From an uncultured Christensenellaceae bacterium (GTDB taxonomy: Bacteria > Bacillota > Clostridia > Christensenellales > Borkfalkiaceae), in contig CAJUPX010000009.1 of assembly GCA_910588685.1 (NCBI GenBank), positions 1 to 64,000 on the forward strand: a DNA stretch of 64,000 bases. Direction: 5' to 3'. A program made the translations under genes and the position numbers. Numbering within the stretch: position 1 is the first letter of the stretch; every line of letters starts with the position of its first letter. Below the pieces are notes generated by a model that was given only the letters and a program-made list of their open reading frames with translations, had not been told where the DNA came from and did no database searches. Of the stretch, positions 1-8,064 are shown piece by piece.

Positions 1-21
1 TCCATAGCTTAAGCTTCTTAT

Positions 22-40
22 CCCCACGCTTAGCGTGGGG
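22..40 (+). terminator. Hairpin with T-rich tail at left edge
   Basis: An 8-bp GC-rich inverted repeat (CCCCACGC / GCGTGGGG) with a 3-nt loop is followed on the plus strand by TTGTCTTTT. This looks like an intrinsic terminator for a plus-strand gene ending before the window. The T tract is imperfect, so the strand assignment is tentative. Confidence 0.5.
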
Positions 41-60
41 TTGTCTTTTAACAAGAACAA

Positions 61-83
61 GCCGCCCGATTTTAACGGGCGGC
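61..83 (-). terminator. Terminator downstream of acpP
   Basis: GCCGCCCG and CGGGCGGC form an 8-bp stem with a 7-nt loop just past the acpP stop codon. On the minus strand it is followed by TTGTTCTTGTT, a modest U-rich tail, so it is the likely end of the acpP transcript. Confidence 0.7.
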
Positions 84-100
84 CTACTTTTACTATTAGA

Positions 101-322
101 TTAAAGAGTTTCCAAAAGCGATACAACGTCGCCGACGGTTTTAAGGTCGGTAACCTTGTCCTCGGGAATTGTTTTGCCCGTATTGTCTTCGAGCGTCATA
201 AGAAGTTCAACCACGTCGAGAGAATCGGCACCCAAATCGTTTACTATTTCACTGCCCATAGTAATTTTAGATTCGGAAATTCCGAGCTGCTCGGCAAGAA
301 TTTTTTTAATTTCTTCAAACAT
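101..322 (-). CDS. acpP: Acyl carrier protein
   Basis: This 73-residue acidic protein has the length and sequence of bacterial ACP, the carrier of growing acyl chains in type II fatty acid synthesis in the cytosol. The motif GADSLD places the phosphopantetheine attachment serine at Ser34. The start is an ATG with AGGAGA about 7 nt upstream. It has its own promoter in the tail of tex and a hairpin terminator after the stop, so it is probably a single-gene transcript, highly expressed as expected for ACP. Unlike many Bacillota it is not next to plsX, fabD or rnc here. The identification is secure. Confidence 0.97.
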   Translation of the reverse strand: MFEEIKKILAEQLGISESKITMGSEIVNDLGADSLDVVELLMTLEDNTGKTIPEDKVTDLKTVGDVVSLLETL

Positions 323-351
323 AAAATTTCTCCTATCAGTTTTATAATAAA

Positions 352-380
352 ATTTTACAATAATTGCACATTTCTGTCAA
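352..380 (-). promoter_or_regulatory. Sigma-A type promoter of acpP
   Basis: On the minus strand TTGACA (375-380) is separated by 17 nt from TAAAAT (352-357), a near-consensus vegetative promoter. It lies just beyond the tex stop codon, and the predicted start site falls about 25 nt before the acpP ATG. Confidence 0.8.
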
Positions 381-381
381 G

Positions 382-2544
382 TTAATTCGCGCGTTTTTTT
401 ACCTGCTTTAACGAAAGCCCTATACGCTGTTTGCCTTTGTCAAGCGTAATAATAACCGCCTTAACCTGCTGCCCTACTTTTAGCACGTCGGAGGGGTGTT
501 TAATATATCTGTCCGTAATTTCGGAAATATGAACAAGCCCGTCCTGGTGCACGCCTATATCAACAAACGCACCGAAATCGATAACGTTACGCACCGTGCC
601 GTCCACTTCCATTCCTACTTCCAAATCCTCTATACCGAGAATATCGCGCCGCAACTGTCTTTGCGGCAGACTGTCACGGATATCTCTGCCCGGCTTTATA
701 AGCTCGTTAATGATATCGTTCATTGTGGCTTTATCCAAACCGCACTCTGCCGCGGCTTTGTCTTCGCCGTATCTTTTAACTTTTTCGGGCAATTCGGATA
801 GCTTGCGCGCACCGACATCTTCGTCTGTATATCCGAAGAGCGCTAAAAGCTTTTCGGCTTTTCCGTACGATTCAGGGTGTACGGCGGTATTGTCCAAAAT
901 ATTTTTACCCTCGGGAATGCGCAAAAATCCCGCGCACTGCTCGTAAGCCTTGGGTCCGAGTTTGGATACCTTTAAAAGCTCGCCGCGGGCGGAGAATTTG
1001 CCGTTCTGCTCTCTATAAGAAACGATATTCTTAGCTATTCCGCTGTTAAGTCCCGCAACGTACTTCAAAAGAGAAAAGCTCGCAGTATTCAAATCTACGC
1101 CGACGCTGTTAACGCAATCCTCCAAAACACCGCCCAAAACTGCGTCAAGCCGCTTTTTATCCATATCGTGCTGATACTGTCCCACGCCTATCGATTTAGG
1201 GTCTATTTTAATAAGCTCGGAAAGCGGATCCTGCAAACGCCGCGCAATAGAAATTGCCGAGCGCAGCGTTAAATCGTAGTCGGGGAACTCTTCAACGGCA
1301 AGCGGACTTGCCGAATAGACGCTGGCTCCCGCCTCGTTTACCACTGCATAACTTACAGGGCGCGTAATTTCTTTTAACAGCTCCGCAACGAAAATTTCCG
1401 TTTCTTTGCTCGCCGTGCCGTTGCCTATTGATATTATATCCACATTGTGCTTATCGATAAGCGCCTTAACTATTCTCTTTGCGCCGTCTATATCGTTTTT
1501 AGGCGGTACCGGATATATAACAGAAGTATCGAGCACTTTGCCTGTTTCGTCAACAACCGCAACCTTGCAACCCGTGCGGTAACCGGGGTCAAGCCCCAGA
1601 GTAACTTTACCTTTTACGGGCGGCTGCATTAAAAGCGGACGCAGATTTACTTCAAACATCTTTATTGCCTGTTCGCCCGCCCTATCCGTAAGAATTGCGC
1701 GCACTTCACGCTCTATAGAGGGCTGTATAAGTCTGTCGTAACCGTCGTCCGCAGCCTCTTCAATGAGCTTTACGCAATCAGCGTTGCCGCCGCTTTTTAA
1801 AAATTTTGCACAGCAAACGCGTTTTGCAATGTCGGGGTTGAAATATATTTTCGCTCTCAGACATTCCTCTTTTTCGCCGCGGTTGATAGCAAGTATCCTG
1901 TGATTTTTTATCTCGGGAATAAGCTCGTTATAGTCGGCGTACATTGCGTACGTGCCCTTTTCGTCGTCCTTAACCATTTTTACCTGCATTTCACCGTGGT
2001 TTTCCATAAGAGAACGCAGTTTTTTTCTTAGTTCGGCATTGTCCGAAACTATTTCCGCGATAATGTCTTTGGCGCCCGCAATAGCGTCTTCAACAGTTAA
2101 AACTCCCTTTTCTTCGTCTATGTATCCGGAAGCTAAGGGATAAGGACTTGTTTCCTGGGCAAGAATCAGGTCGGCAAGAGGCTGCAACCCTTTTTCGATT
2201 GCTACGGAAGCTCTCGTTTTCTTCTTCTGCTTATAAGGACGGTAAATATCCTCTATTTCGGTCATCGTCTGCGCAGCATTTATGGCGGTTTGGATTTCCT
2301 CCGTCATCTTCTGCTGTTCGGTTATAGCCGCAGCAACTTCCTCTTTGCGCTTTAAAAGGTTTTTGAGATACTCGTATCTGTCGTTAAGCGCACGGAGTAC
2401 CTGGTCATCGATAGCGCCCGTCATTTCTTTGCGGTAGCGGGCTATAAAAGGAATTGTGTTGCCGTCGTCGAGCAGCTTTAAAATATTTTCCACGTGGTCG
2501 GGACGCAATTTAAATTCTTCGGTCAACTGCTGTGAAATTTCCAT
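382..2544 (-). CDS. tex: Tex-family RNA-binding transcription accessory protein
   Basis: The 720-residue product matches the Tex/YhgF family from end to end. It has an N-terminal helical Tex region, a YqgF/RNase H-like core beginning around residue 320 (LGLDPGYRTG), helix-hairpin-helix elements around residues 490-560 (NTASFSLLKYVAGL), and a C-terminal S1 RNA-binding domain at about 640-710 (GMEVDGTVRNVIDFGAFVDIG). Tex binds nucleic acid and influences transcription and translation in other bacteria. The ATG overlaps the stop of the upstream AlkD-like gene by one base (TAATG), so it is probably the last gene of the 5650-382 operon. Nothing in the sequence suggests damage. Confidence 0.95.
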   Translation of the reverse strand: MEISQQLTEEFKLRPDHVENILKLLDDGNTIPFIARYRKEMTGAIDDQVLRALNDRYEYLKNLLKRKEEVAAAITEQQKMTEEIQTAINAAQTMTEIEDIYRPYKQKKKTRASVAIEKGLQPLADLILAQETSPYPLASGYIDEEKGVLTVEDAIAGAKDIIAEIVSDNAELRKKLRSLMENHGEMQVKMVKDDEKGTYAMYADYNELIPEIKNHRILAINRGEKEECLRAKIYFNPDIAKRVCCAKFLKSGGNADCVKLIEEAADDGYDRLIQPSIEREVRAILTDRAGEQAIKMFEVNLRPLLMQPPVKGKVTLGLDPGYRTGCKVAVVDETGKVLDTSVIYPVPPKNDIDGAKRIVKALIDKHNVDIISIGNGTASKETEIFVAELLKEITRPVSYAVVNEAGASVYSASPLAVEEFPDYDLTLRSAISIARRLQDPLSELIKIDPKSIGVGQYQHDMDKKRLDAVLGGVLEDCVNSVGVDLNTASFSLLKYVAGLNSGIAKNIVSYREQNGKFSARGELLKVSKLGPKAYEQCAGFLRIPEGKNILDNTAVHPESYGKAEKLLALFGYTDEDVGARKLSELPEKVKRYGEDKAAAECGLDKATMNDIINELIKPGRDIRDSLPQRQLRRDILGIEDLEVGMEVDGTVRNVIDFGAFVDIGVHQDGLVHISEITDRYIKHPSDVLKVGQQVKAVIITLDKGKQRIGLSLKQVKKRAN

Positions 2545-3239
2545 TATAATTTTAACCTTTTTAAAAATGTTTTTTGTTCAGCCGTGAGCCTGTAACTCTC
2601 ACACGCTTTTTGTATCGCTTTGTTATGAGTTTTTTTATCTACTTCCAAACCTTTTTTGAACGCTTCGCAGGTAGATTTTAAAAATTCTACGGTATCGTCG
2701 TAAAATTTTATAATAAGTTCCGCAAGCAGCCAAGCCGCCGCCATATGTACGTAATAAAATTTTTCGGTATCGGCTTCGGTTATAAGTTCGAGTATCTTTG
2801 AATAATACTTTTCTTCAACGTAAAAATGCAGCAGCGTAGTTAACGCAAAGCGTTGATAAAACTCCCGCTCTTCCCATAAGTAAGTTTTGATATACGGTAA
2901 AAACTCGTCCTTATGCTTTTTTATACATTTCGGAGCAAAACAGTCGCAGGTCGCCCAGTTATCAATAAGCGGAACGCAACGGTCAACGTAATTTAAAAAA
3001 CTTTCATACGTCATAAGCGCAACCGCCGTAAGCTTAATAAAAGTAACCTCGTAATACTCGTCTGGAAAAGCAAACAGTCCGTCCGCCTGATTTTTATATT
3101 TCTTTGCGATTTTTCTGAGGTCGGGAATTCTTATACCCAAAACGTTTATATTGTCGTTTTTTAATAGCCGTTTATGAAAATTGCGGTAATTTTCGTCGGC
3201 ATAGCTCTTAATTTCGTTTAAAAATTCCGTATAGTTCAT
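2544..3239 (-). CDS. AlkD-like DNA alkylation repair protein
   Basis: This helical-repeat protein of about 231 residues resembles the DNA alkylation repair (AlkD/AlkC, COG4912) family, monofunctional glycosylases that remove positively charged alkylated bases. Typical stretches are RIPDLRKIAKKY near the N-terminus and IDNWATCDCFAPKC with the conserved Trp-Ala-x-x-Asp type segment. I chose the ATG at 3239 because GAGGAATGGCATA precedes it at good spacing; an in-frame start 15 nt further upstream lacks this. It overlaps the end of the glycosylase gene upstream by about 30 bp, which suggests translational coupling of two base-excision functions. Substrate preference cannot be read from sequence. 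Confidence 0.85.
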   Translation of the reverse strand: MNYTEFLNEIKSYADENYRNFHKRLLKNDNINVLGIRIPDLRKIAKKYKNQADGLFAFPDEYYEVTFIKLTAVALMTYESFLNYVDRCVPLIDNWATCDCFAPKCIKKHKDEFLPYIKTYLWEEREFYQRFALTTLLHFYVEEKYYSKILELITEADTEKFYYVHMAAAWLLAELIIKFYDDTVEFLKSTCEAFKKGLEVDKKTHNKAIQKACESYRLTAEQKTFLKRLKL

Positions 3240-3693
3240 TATGCCATTCCTCAACGGTAAATCTTGTGTTTGCCGGACTTGTGGACGGAAGCTTTTTATA
3301 AGGAATACTTATATCTTTATAATTGCTCTCGAATATCGAAAAAGCCTTGCCACCGTTAAGTATTATATAACGGATTTTTGAATTTTGCAATATTTTTTTT
3401 AAATCCGCAACCTTAAAATTTTTTATAGTATCGTCTTTAGAGCCCTCTATTTCACACTCCGTAACGATATCCCAGAGCGCAACTCTGTTTGCCAGCAAAA
3501 ACTCTTTTTTACCTTCGATTGCATCCGGAACGGTTGTTCCGAAAAACGAACATACGGTTTTCCAAAATCTGTTTTGCGGATTACCGTAATAAAATTCGTT
3601 TTGACGGCTTTTTACAGACGGAAAGCTGCCCAGAATAAGGAGAATACTCTCGCTGTTATAAACCGGTCCGAAACCCATTTTTATAGTATTCAT
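3208..3693 (-). CDS. Hypoxanthine-DNA glycosylase (UDG superfamily family 6)
   Basis: The 161-residue protein has the hallmarks of the DNA-deoxyinosine glycosylase (HDG) branch of the uracil-DNA glycosylase fold: LILGSFPSVKSRQNEFYYGNPQNRFW near the N-terminus (residues about 19-44) and a late STSPANTRF segment in the place of the family's second active-site motif. Such enzymes excise hypoxanthine formed by adenine deamination and begin base-excision repair. The ATG overlaps the stop of the M16 peptidase gene by 4 bp (ATGA), and its own end overlaps the AlkD-like gene, so the two repair genes are co-expressed. Confidence 0.87.
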   Translation of the reverse strand: MNTIKMGFGPVYNSESILLILGSFPSVKSRQNEFYYGNPQNRFWKTVCSFFGTTVPDAIEGKKEFLLANRVALWDIVTECEIEGSKDDTIKNFKVADLKKILQNSKIRYIILNGGKAFSIFESNYKDISIPYKKLPSTSPANTRFTVEEWHNELYGIFKRN

Positions 3694-4931
3694 AAACTTA
3701 ACGGCTTGTCCACCGCGCCGACAATCGACATTGCGCGTTTTTCCCCGTTAAAATTTACGTCAACGGCGTCAAGCACGTCGTTAAGCGTTACCGCTGAAAT
3801 CTGATCTATGCGCTCTTTAAAATTATAAACTTTACCGCGGTATAAAAGTTCCTTACCGTACAAAAGCATTTGCGAGCTCGAACTCTCCTGCGCAAATATC
3901 TGCGAGGAAATAAGCTGCTCCTTGCCGCGTATAAATTCCTCTTCGGAAATATTTTTTTGCTTTATATCCTCTATACAGTTTAAAATTGCCTCTACCGACT
4001 CCTCGTATCTTACTGCGTTTACGCCGGCATACAGCGCAAGCGAACCCGTTTCTGCGTAAGCGCTCATAAACGAATAAACGGTATAAGCAAGCCCTAACTC
4101 CTCTCTTACTTTCTGGAATAGCCGCGAGGACATACCGCCGCCTAATATCGCGTTCATAATAAGCGACGCGTCGCTTTTTTCTTCGTATCTTTTCAAGCCA
4201 GGATATGCAATACCTATATGCACCTGCTCTATATCCTTTGTTTTATAAAGCGAGCGAGCCTGCAATTCAACGGCGATTCGAGGTTTGTTACAGGGAGAGT
4301 TGCGCAAATTACCGAAGTACTTATTGACAAGCTCTTCCGCAATATTCGTATTAATATTGCCCGCCATTGAAATTACTATATTTCCGGGAACATAATATTT
4401 GTTTTTATAATTTTTAATATCGTTTTTTGTAAAACCCGAAACGTTTTCGCGCGAACCTAAAATATTTCTGCCGTAGCCCCGCTCGCCGAAAAACGCGTGC
4501 GATAACAAATCAAGGCAGAGGTCGTCCGGCGTATCTTCATTCATATTAATTTCTTCGATAATAACGCCTTTTTCCCTTTTTAATTCGTCCTCGGGATAGG
4601 TACTGTTCAAAAACAAATCGGCAAGAATATCAAAAGCCTCTTCCGCGTGCGCGGTTGTGGACTTTGCATAATAACAGGTTAAATCTTTACTTGTAAACGC
4701 ATTCATCTGCGCCCCTATTCTGTCCATTTCGTCGGAAATCTGAAAAGCCGTGCGCTTAGAGGTGCCTTTAAACTGCATATGCTCGATAAAATGAGATATA
4801 CCGTCTTCGCTATCTGTTTCTGCCGCAGCTCCGATGTGTACTAAAATCCCCATAGACACCGACAATAAAGAGGGCATCTGATTAACCACAAGTTTTATTC
4901 CGTTATCAAATTGTTTAAAAAATTCCATCAT
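3690..4931 (-). CDS. M16 family zinc peptidase (processing-peptidase-like)
   Basis: The 413-residue protein is an insulinase/pitrilysin-type peptidase. The inverted zinc motif HFIEH lies at His47, Glu50 and His51, and the conserved downstream glutamates sit in KREKGVIIEEINMNED around residues 118-133. The second, inactive M16 half follows, as in single-chain homologues of Bacillus MlpA/YmxG. The order deacetylase then M16 peptidase repeats the ylxY-mlpA pair of Bacillus, which supports orthology. The start ATG overlaps the upstream stop by 4 bp. The natural substrate is unknown. Confidence 0.93.
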   Translation of the reverse strand: MMEFFKQFDNGIKLVVNQMPSLLSVSMGILVHIGAAAETDSEDGISHFIEHMQFKGTSKRTAFQISDEMDRIGAQMNAFTSKDLTCYYAKSTTAHAEEAFDILADLFLNSTYPEDELKREKGVIIEEINMNEDTPDDLCLDLLSHAFFGERGYGRNILGSRENVSGFTKNDIKNYKNKYYVPGNIVISMAGNINTNIAEELVNKYFGNLRNSPCNKPRIAVELQARSLYKTKDIEQVHIGIAYPGLKRYEEKSDASLIMNAILGGGMSSRLFQKVREELGLAYTVYSFMSAYAETGSLALYAGVNAVRYEESVEAILNCIEDIKQKNISEEEFIRGKEQLISSQIFAQESSSSQMLLYGKELLYRGKVYNFKERIDQISAVTLNDVLDAVDVNFNGEKRAMSIVGAVDKPLSL

Positions 4932-5650
4932 TCTCCTATATTTTGTGATATCGTTGCGGTTTTTAAACCGTTTTCTCCTATGTAAGTTAAAATTTGCGGC
5001 AGCGCGTTTACGGTAACGTCTTTGGGGTGCATTAAAATAAATTCCCCTGCGCCCAGATTTTGCGTTGCACGGTTTACGATAAGGTTTATATCTTTATCCC
5101 TCCAGTCTATCGTATCCCTGCTCCACATTATAACGTTGAGCCCGAGTTCTTCGCAAGCGGCAACAGTCTGTTCGTTAAAAGCTCCCGAAGGCGGCGCGAA
5201 CAGCTTGGTTTCACAAAGAAGTATCATATCGAGCAGCTTTATGCTCGGACGGATTTCCTCTAAATTAGCTTTAAGGCTCATTTTAGAATGATCCTTATGA
5301 AAATAACCGTGACTTCCTATTTCGTGTCCGCGTTTAAAAATTTCGCGCACGCAGTCAACGTTGTCGTCCGCCCAGCTCCCGCCTATAAAAAAAGTTGCTT
5401 TTGCCTGGTATTTATCTAAAATATCAAGAATCTGTAAAACGTTTTCCGTTGATTCGTAAACGTTAAACATAAGGCTGACCGCGCCTGACTGTTCCGAACC
5501 GTTATAAAAAAGCCTGTCGCTTTTATATACCGCCGAAGCCGATTCCGCGCCCAGATAGCCGACAAATGACACCACAAAAACCGTGCATACCAAAACAATG
5601 TTTGTAATAACCGAAATAAATTTATTTTTCAATTTAAGCCCTCGTTTCAC
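4928..5650 (-). CDS. YlxY-like polysaccharide deacetylase family protein, probably catalytically degenerate
   Basis: An N-terminal hydrophobic segment (residues about 10-32) targets the protein to the membrane or outside. The rest is a NodB-type deacetylase fold: the metal-binding pair is seen as SHGYFHKDH, and later strands as FAPPSGAF and FILMHPKD. However, the family's catalytic TFDDG element reads SLMFNVYES, so the metal-binding and base aspartates are absent. The same kind of change is familiar in sporulation-linked YlxY proteins, and the neighbouring M16 peptidase supports that assignment. Function may be binding rather than deacetylation. It is the first gene of a five-gene overlapping run to tex; the 48 bp upstream are AT-rich with no clear promoter. 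Confidence 0.82.
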   Translation of the reverse strand: MKRGLKLKNKFISVITNIVLVCTVFVVSFVGYLGAESASAVYKSDRLFYNGSEQSGAVSLMFNVYESTENVLQILDILDKYQAKATFFIGGSWADDNVDCVREIFKRGHEIGSHGYFHKDHSKMSLKANLEEIRPSIKLLDMILLCETKLFAPPSGAFNEQTVAACEELGLNVIMWSRDTIDWRDKDINLIVNRATQNLGAGEFILMHPKDVTVNALPQILTYIGENGLKTATISQNIGE

Positions 5651-5698
5651 TATTATATATACTATATAATATTAGTCGCGACGACTTATCTTGCCTGA

Positions 5699-8062
5699 TT
5701 ATTTCAATTTTATAATGGTAACGCCGGTTTCACCCTCGCCGTATTTTCCTGCGCGGAAGCTTTCCACACTCCTGTGTTTTTTCAGATGTTCGGAAATAGC
5801 CGCGCGTAACTTGCCGGTACCTACGCCGTGAATTATTTTTATTTGTTCTAAGTTATCAGTAAGCGCCCTGTCTATAAAATTATCAAGTTCGTAAATCGCC
5901 TCCGGAACGGTAAGCCCAAGCACGTTTATTTCAAGCATCGGAGTATCTTTCGGCAGTGATTTTACAACCCGCGTTTTTTGCTGCGGCTTCTTATCCGCCT
6001 TGCCTATAATCTGCAAATCCCTGATTTTGATATGCATTTTAAGGCTGCCGCACTGAATTTCCGCCTCGCTTTTACCCTGTGTGTACTGTAATACCGTGCC
6101 CTGCGTATCCATAGGTTTCACATAAACAAGCATACCTGCTTTTAAATTTTGCGGCGTGGCTTCGGTAAACGCGCTGATTTTCTTCTTTTCTTCCTCTTCG
6201 TCGTAAGCAATATCCGAAAGCTTGTGTTTAAGCGTGCGCGCTTTTATTAAATCGGACAGGCTTTGTTCCTCTTTCTTGAAAATCGCCTCTATTTCGTTGA
6301 GAATTTCTTCGGCTTTTTCAGTTCGTTCGGATATAATTCTACGGCTCTCTATTCTTGCCGAACGGTTGATTTTTTCTTTTTCCCTGTTCAATTCGTCTAT
6401 TTTTTTATTTACGGTAATTAGCTTTTCTTCCCATTCGAGGCGTATTTTATTTGCTTCTGAAAGCTTGTTTTCGGCTTCCAAGCGGCTTTCTTCGGCACGT
6501 TTCAATACATTTTCAAAATTACTAACGCCCTCGGAAAGATAATTCTCCGCCTCGCTTAAAATGTCCGAGCGCATACCAAGTCTGCGAGAAATCGCAAACG
6601 CATTGCTTGCGCCCGGCATACCTATTTTAACTTTATAAAGCGGTTTTAAAGTCTGCGTATCAAATTCCATACTTGCATTTTCAATACCGCCCACGGCATA
6701 GGCAAACTCCTTTAACGGTGTAAAATGCGTGGTAACTATGCCCTTTGACCCTATATCAATAAAATATTTAACAATAGCTTTCGCAAGCGCCTGCCCTTCG
6801 TCCGGGTTAGTGCCGCCGCCAAGCTCGTCTATTAGCACAAGACTGTTTCCGTCGGCTTTTTCTAATATTTTTATGACGTTTGTGAGGTGCGAAGAAAACG
6901 TTGACAAACTCTCCTCAATACTCTGACTGTCGCCTATATCGGCAAAAATATCGTTAAATACCGCCACTTCGCTGCCGTCAGCCGCGGGAATATACAGCCC
7001 GCACGCCGCCATTAAACAGAACAGTCCGGTCATTTTTAAAGTAACGGTTTTACCGCCCGTATTTGCACCGCTTAAAAGCAGATAATTATAATTTTTGCCG
7101 ATTTCCAACGAAACGGCGACCACTTTGTCCGCGGCGATAAGCGGATGTCTGCCTTTAGAAATATAAATGTAACCGCGGTTGTTTATTGCGGGGCGCACGG
7201 CTTTAATTTTATAGCCGTACTCGGCGATTGCAAACAGAGCGTCAAGCATAGATAACAGCCTGCCGTCCTCAATAAGTTCGTTGCACATAGCGCCTACGCG
7301 CTTGGAAAGCGCTTTTAATATCGCCTCTATTTCCTCGCGCTCGTCTATTTGCAGAGCAATTAGCTCGTTGTTTAGTTCGAGTATATATTCAGGCTCGATA
7401 AAAAACGTAGCGCCCGTCTGCGAGCGGTCGTGAACAAATCCCTTAACCTTGCTCTTATACTCGGCTTTTACGGGGATAACGTATCTGTCGTTTCGGATAG
7501 TCACCGTTCCGCTCTGTAAAAATTCGCCGTCGCGACCCGAAGAATACTCGGCAAGTCTTGCCCGTATCCTCTCGTTAAGGTTTTTTATCTTTATACGGAT
7601 TTCGTACAGCCTTGCGCTTGCAAAATCGCTGAGCGCGTCGTCGGAAATAATTTTTTCGGTTATATCGTTTTCTAAACCTTCGTCAAAATATATATTTTTT
7701 ACTATATTTTTTAGATGAATTATCGTTTCGTCCTGTATTTTCGTAACCGAAGTGTAAACAATCCTCGCCGAACGCAAAAGCGCTGACACTTTTAAAAGCT
7801 CCGCACAAGACAGGGCAGAGCCCTTGCCCGAGCGTTTAAGTTCGTTGTCAACGTCATAAAATTCCTCCACTTTGCCGACGCCGTAATCAAAGAGTAATTT
7901 ATGACATTCTTCGGTTAAATCAAGCCTGTATTTTACTTCCCTGTAATCGTTTGATGGCTCTAACGCGCATAGAAAAGCTTTTCCTCCTGCGCTTGAAGCG
8001 TATTCGGAAACCGATAAAAGTATTTTATTAAGTTCAAGCTTTTCAATTGTTTTGCCGTCCAT
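5699..8062 (-). CDS. mutS2: MutS2 recombination/ribosome-rescue ATPase-nuclease
   Basis: This 787-residue protein has the MutS2 layout: core and clamp helices, an ABC-type ATPase with Walker A LSGANTGGKT at about residue 330, a Walker B/signature region VLIDELGGGTNPDEG near 405, a long charged coiled coil (about 510-630), a KOW-like segment, and a C-terminal Smr domain with HGVGTGKLR. MutS2 suppresses recombination and, in Bacillus, acts on collided ribosomes through the Smr domain. It follows the U32 gene by 2 bp and ends the uvrC-HAD-U32-mutS2 run. Confidence 0.96.
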   Translation of the reverse strand: MDGKTIEKLELNKILLSVSEYASSAGGKAFLCALEPSNDYREVKYRLDLTEECHKLLFDYGVGKVEEFYDVDNELKRSGKGSALSCAELLKVSALLRSARIVYTSVTKIQDETIIHLKNIVKNIYFDEGLENDITEKIISDDALSDFASARLYEIRIKIKNLNERIRARLAEYSSGRDGEFLQSGTVTIRNDRYVIPVKAEYKSKVKGFVHDRSQTGATFFIEPEYILELNNELIALQIDEREEIEAILKALSKRVGAMCNELIEDGRLLSMLDALFAIAEYGYKIKAVRPAINNRGYIYISKGRHPLIAADKVVAVSLEIGKNYNYLLLSGANTGGKTVTLKMTGLFCLMAACGLYIPAADGSEVAVFNDIFADIGDSQSIEESLSTFSSHLTNVIKILEKADGNSLVLIDELGGGTNPDEGQALAKAIVKYFIDIGSKGIVTTHFTPLKEFAYAVGGIENASMEFDTQTLKPLYKVKIGMPGASNAFAISRRLGMRSDILSEAENYLSEGVSNFENVLKRAEESRLEAENKLSEANKIRLEWEEKLITVNKKIDELNREKEKINRSARIESRRIISERTEKAEEILNEIEAIFKKEEQSLSDLIKARTLKHKLSDIAYDEEEEKKKISAFTEATPQNLKAGMLVYVKPMDTQGTVLQYTQGKSEAEIQCGSLKMHIKIRDLQIIGKADKKPQQKTRVVKSLPKDTPMLEINVLGLTVPEAIYELDNFIDRALTDNLEQIKIIHGVGTGKLRAAISEHLKKHRSVESFRAGKYGEGETGVTIIKLK

Positions 8063-8064
8063 AA

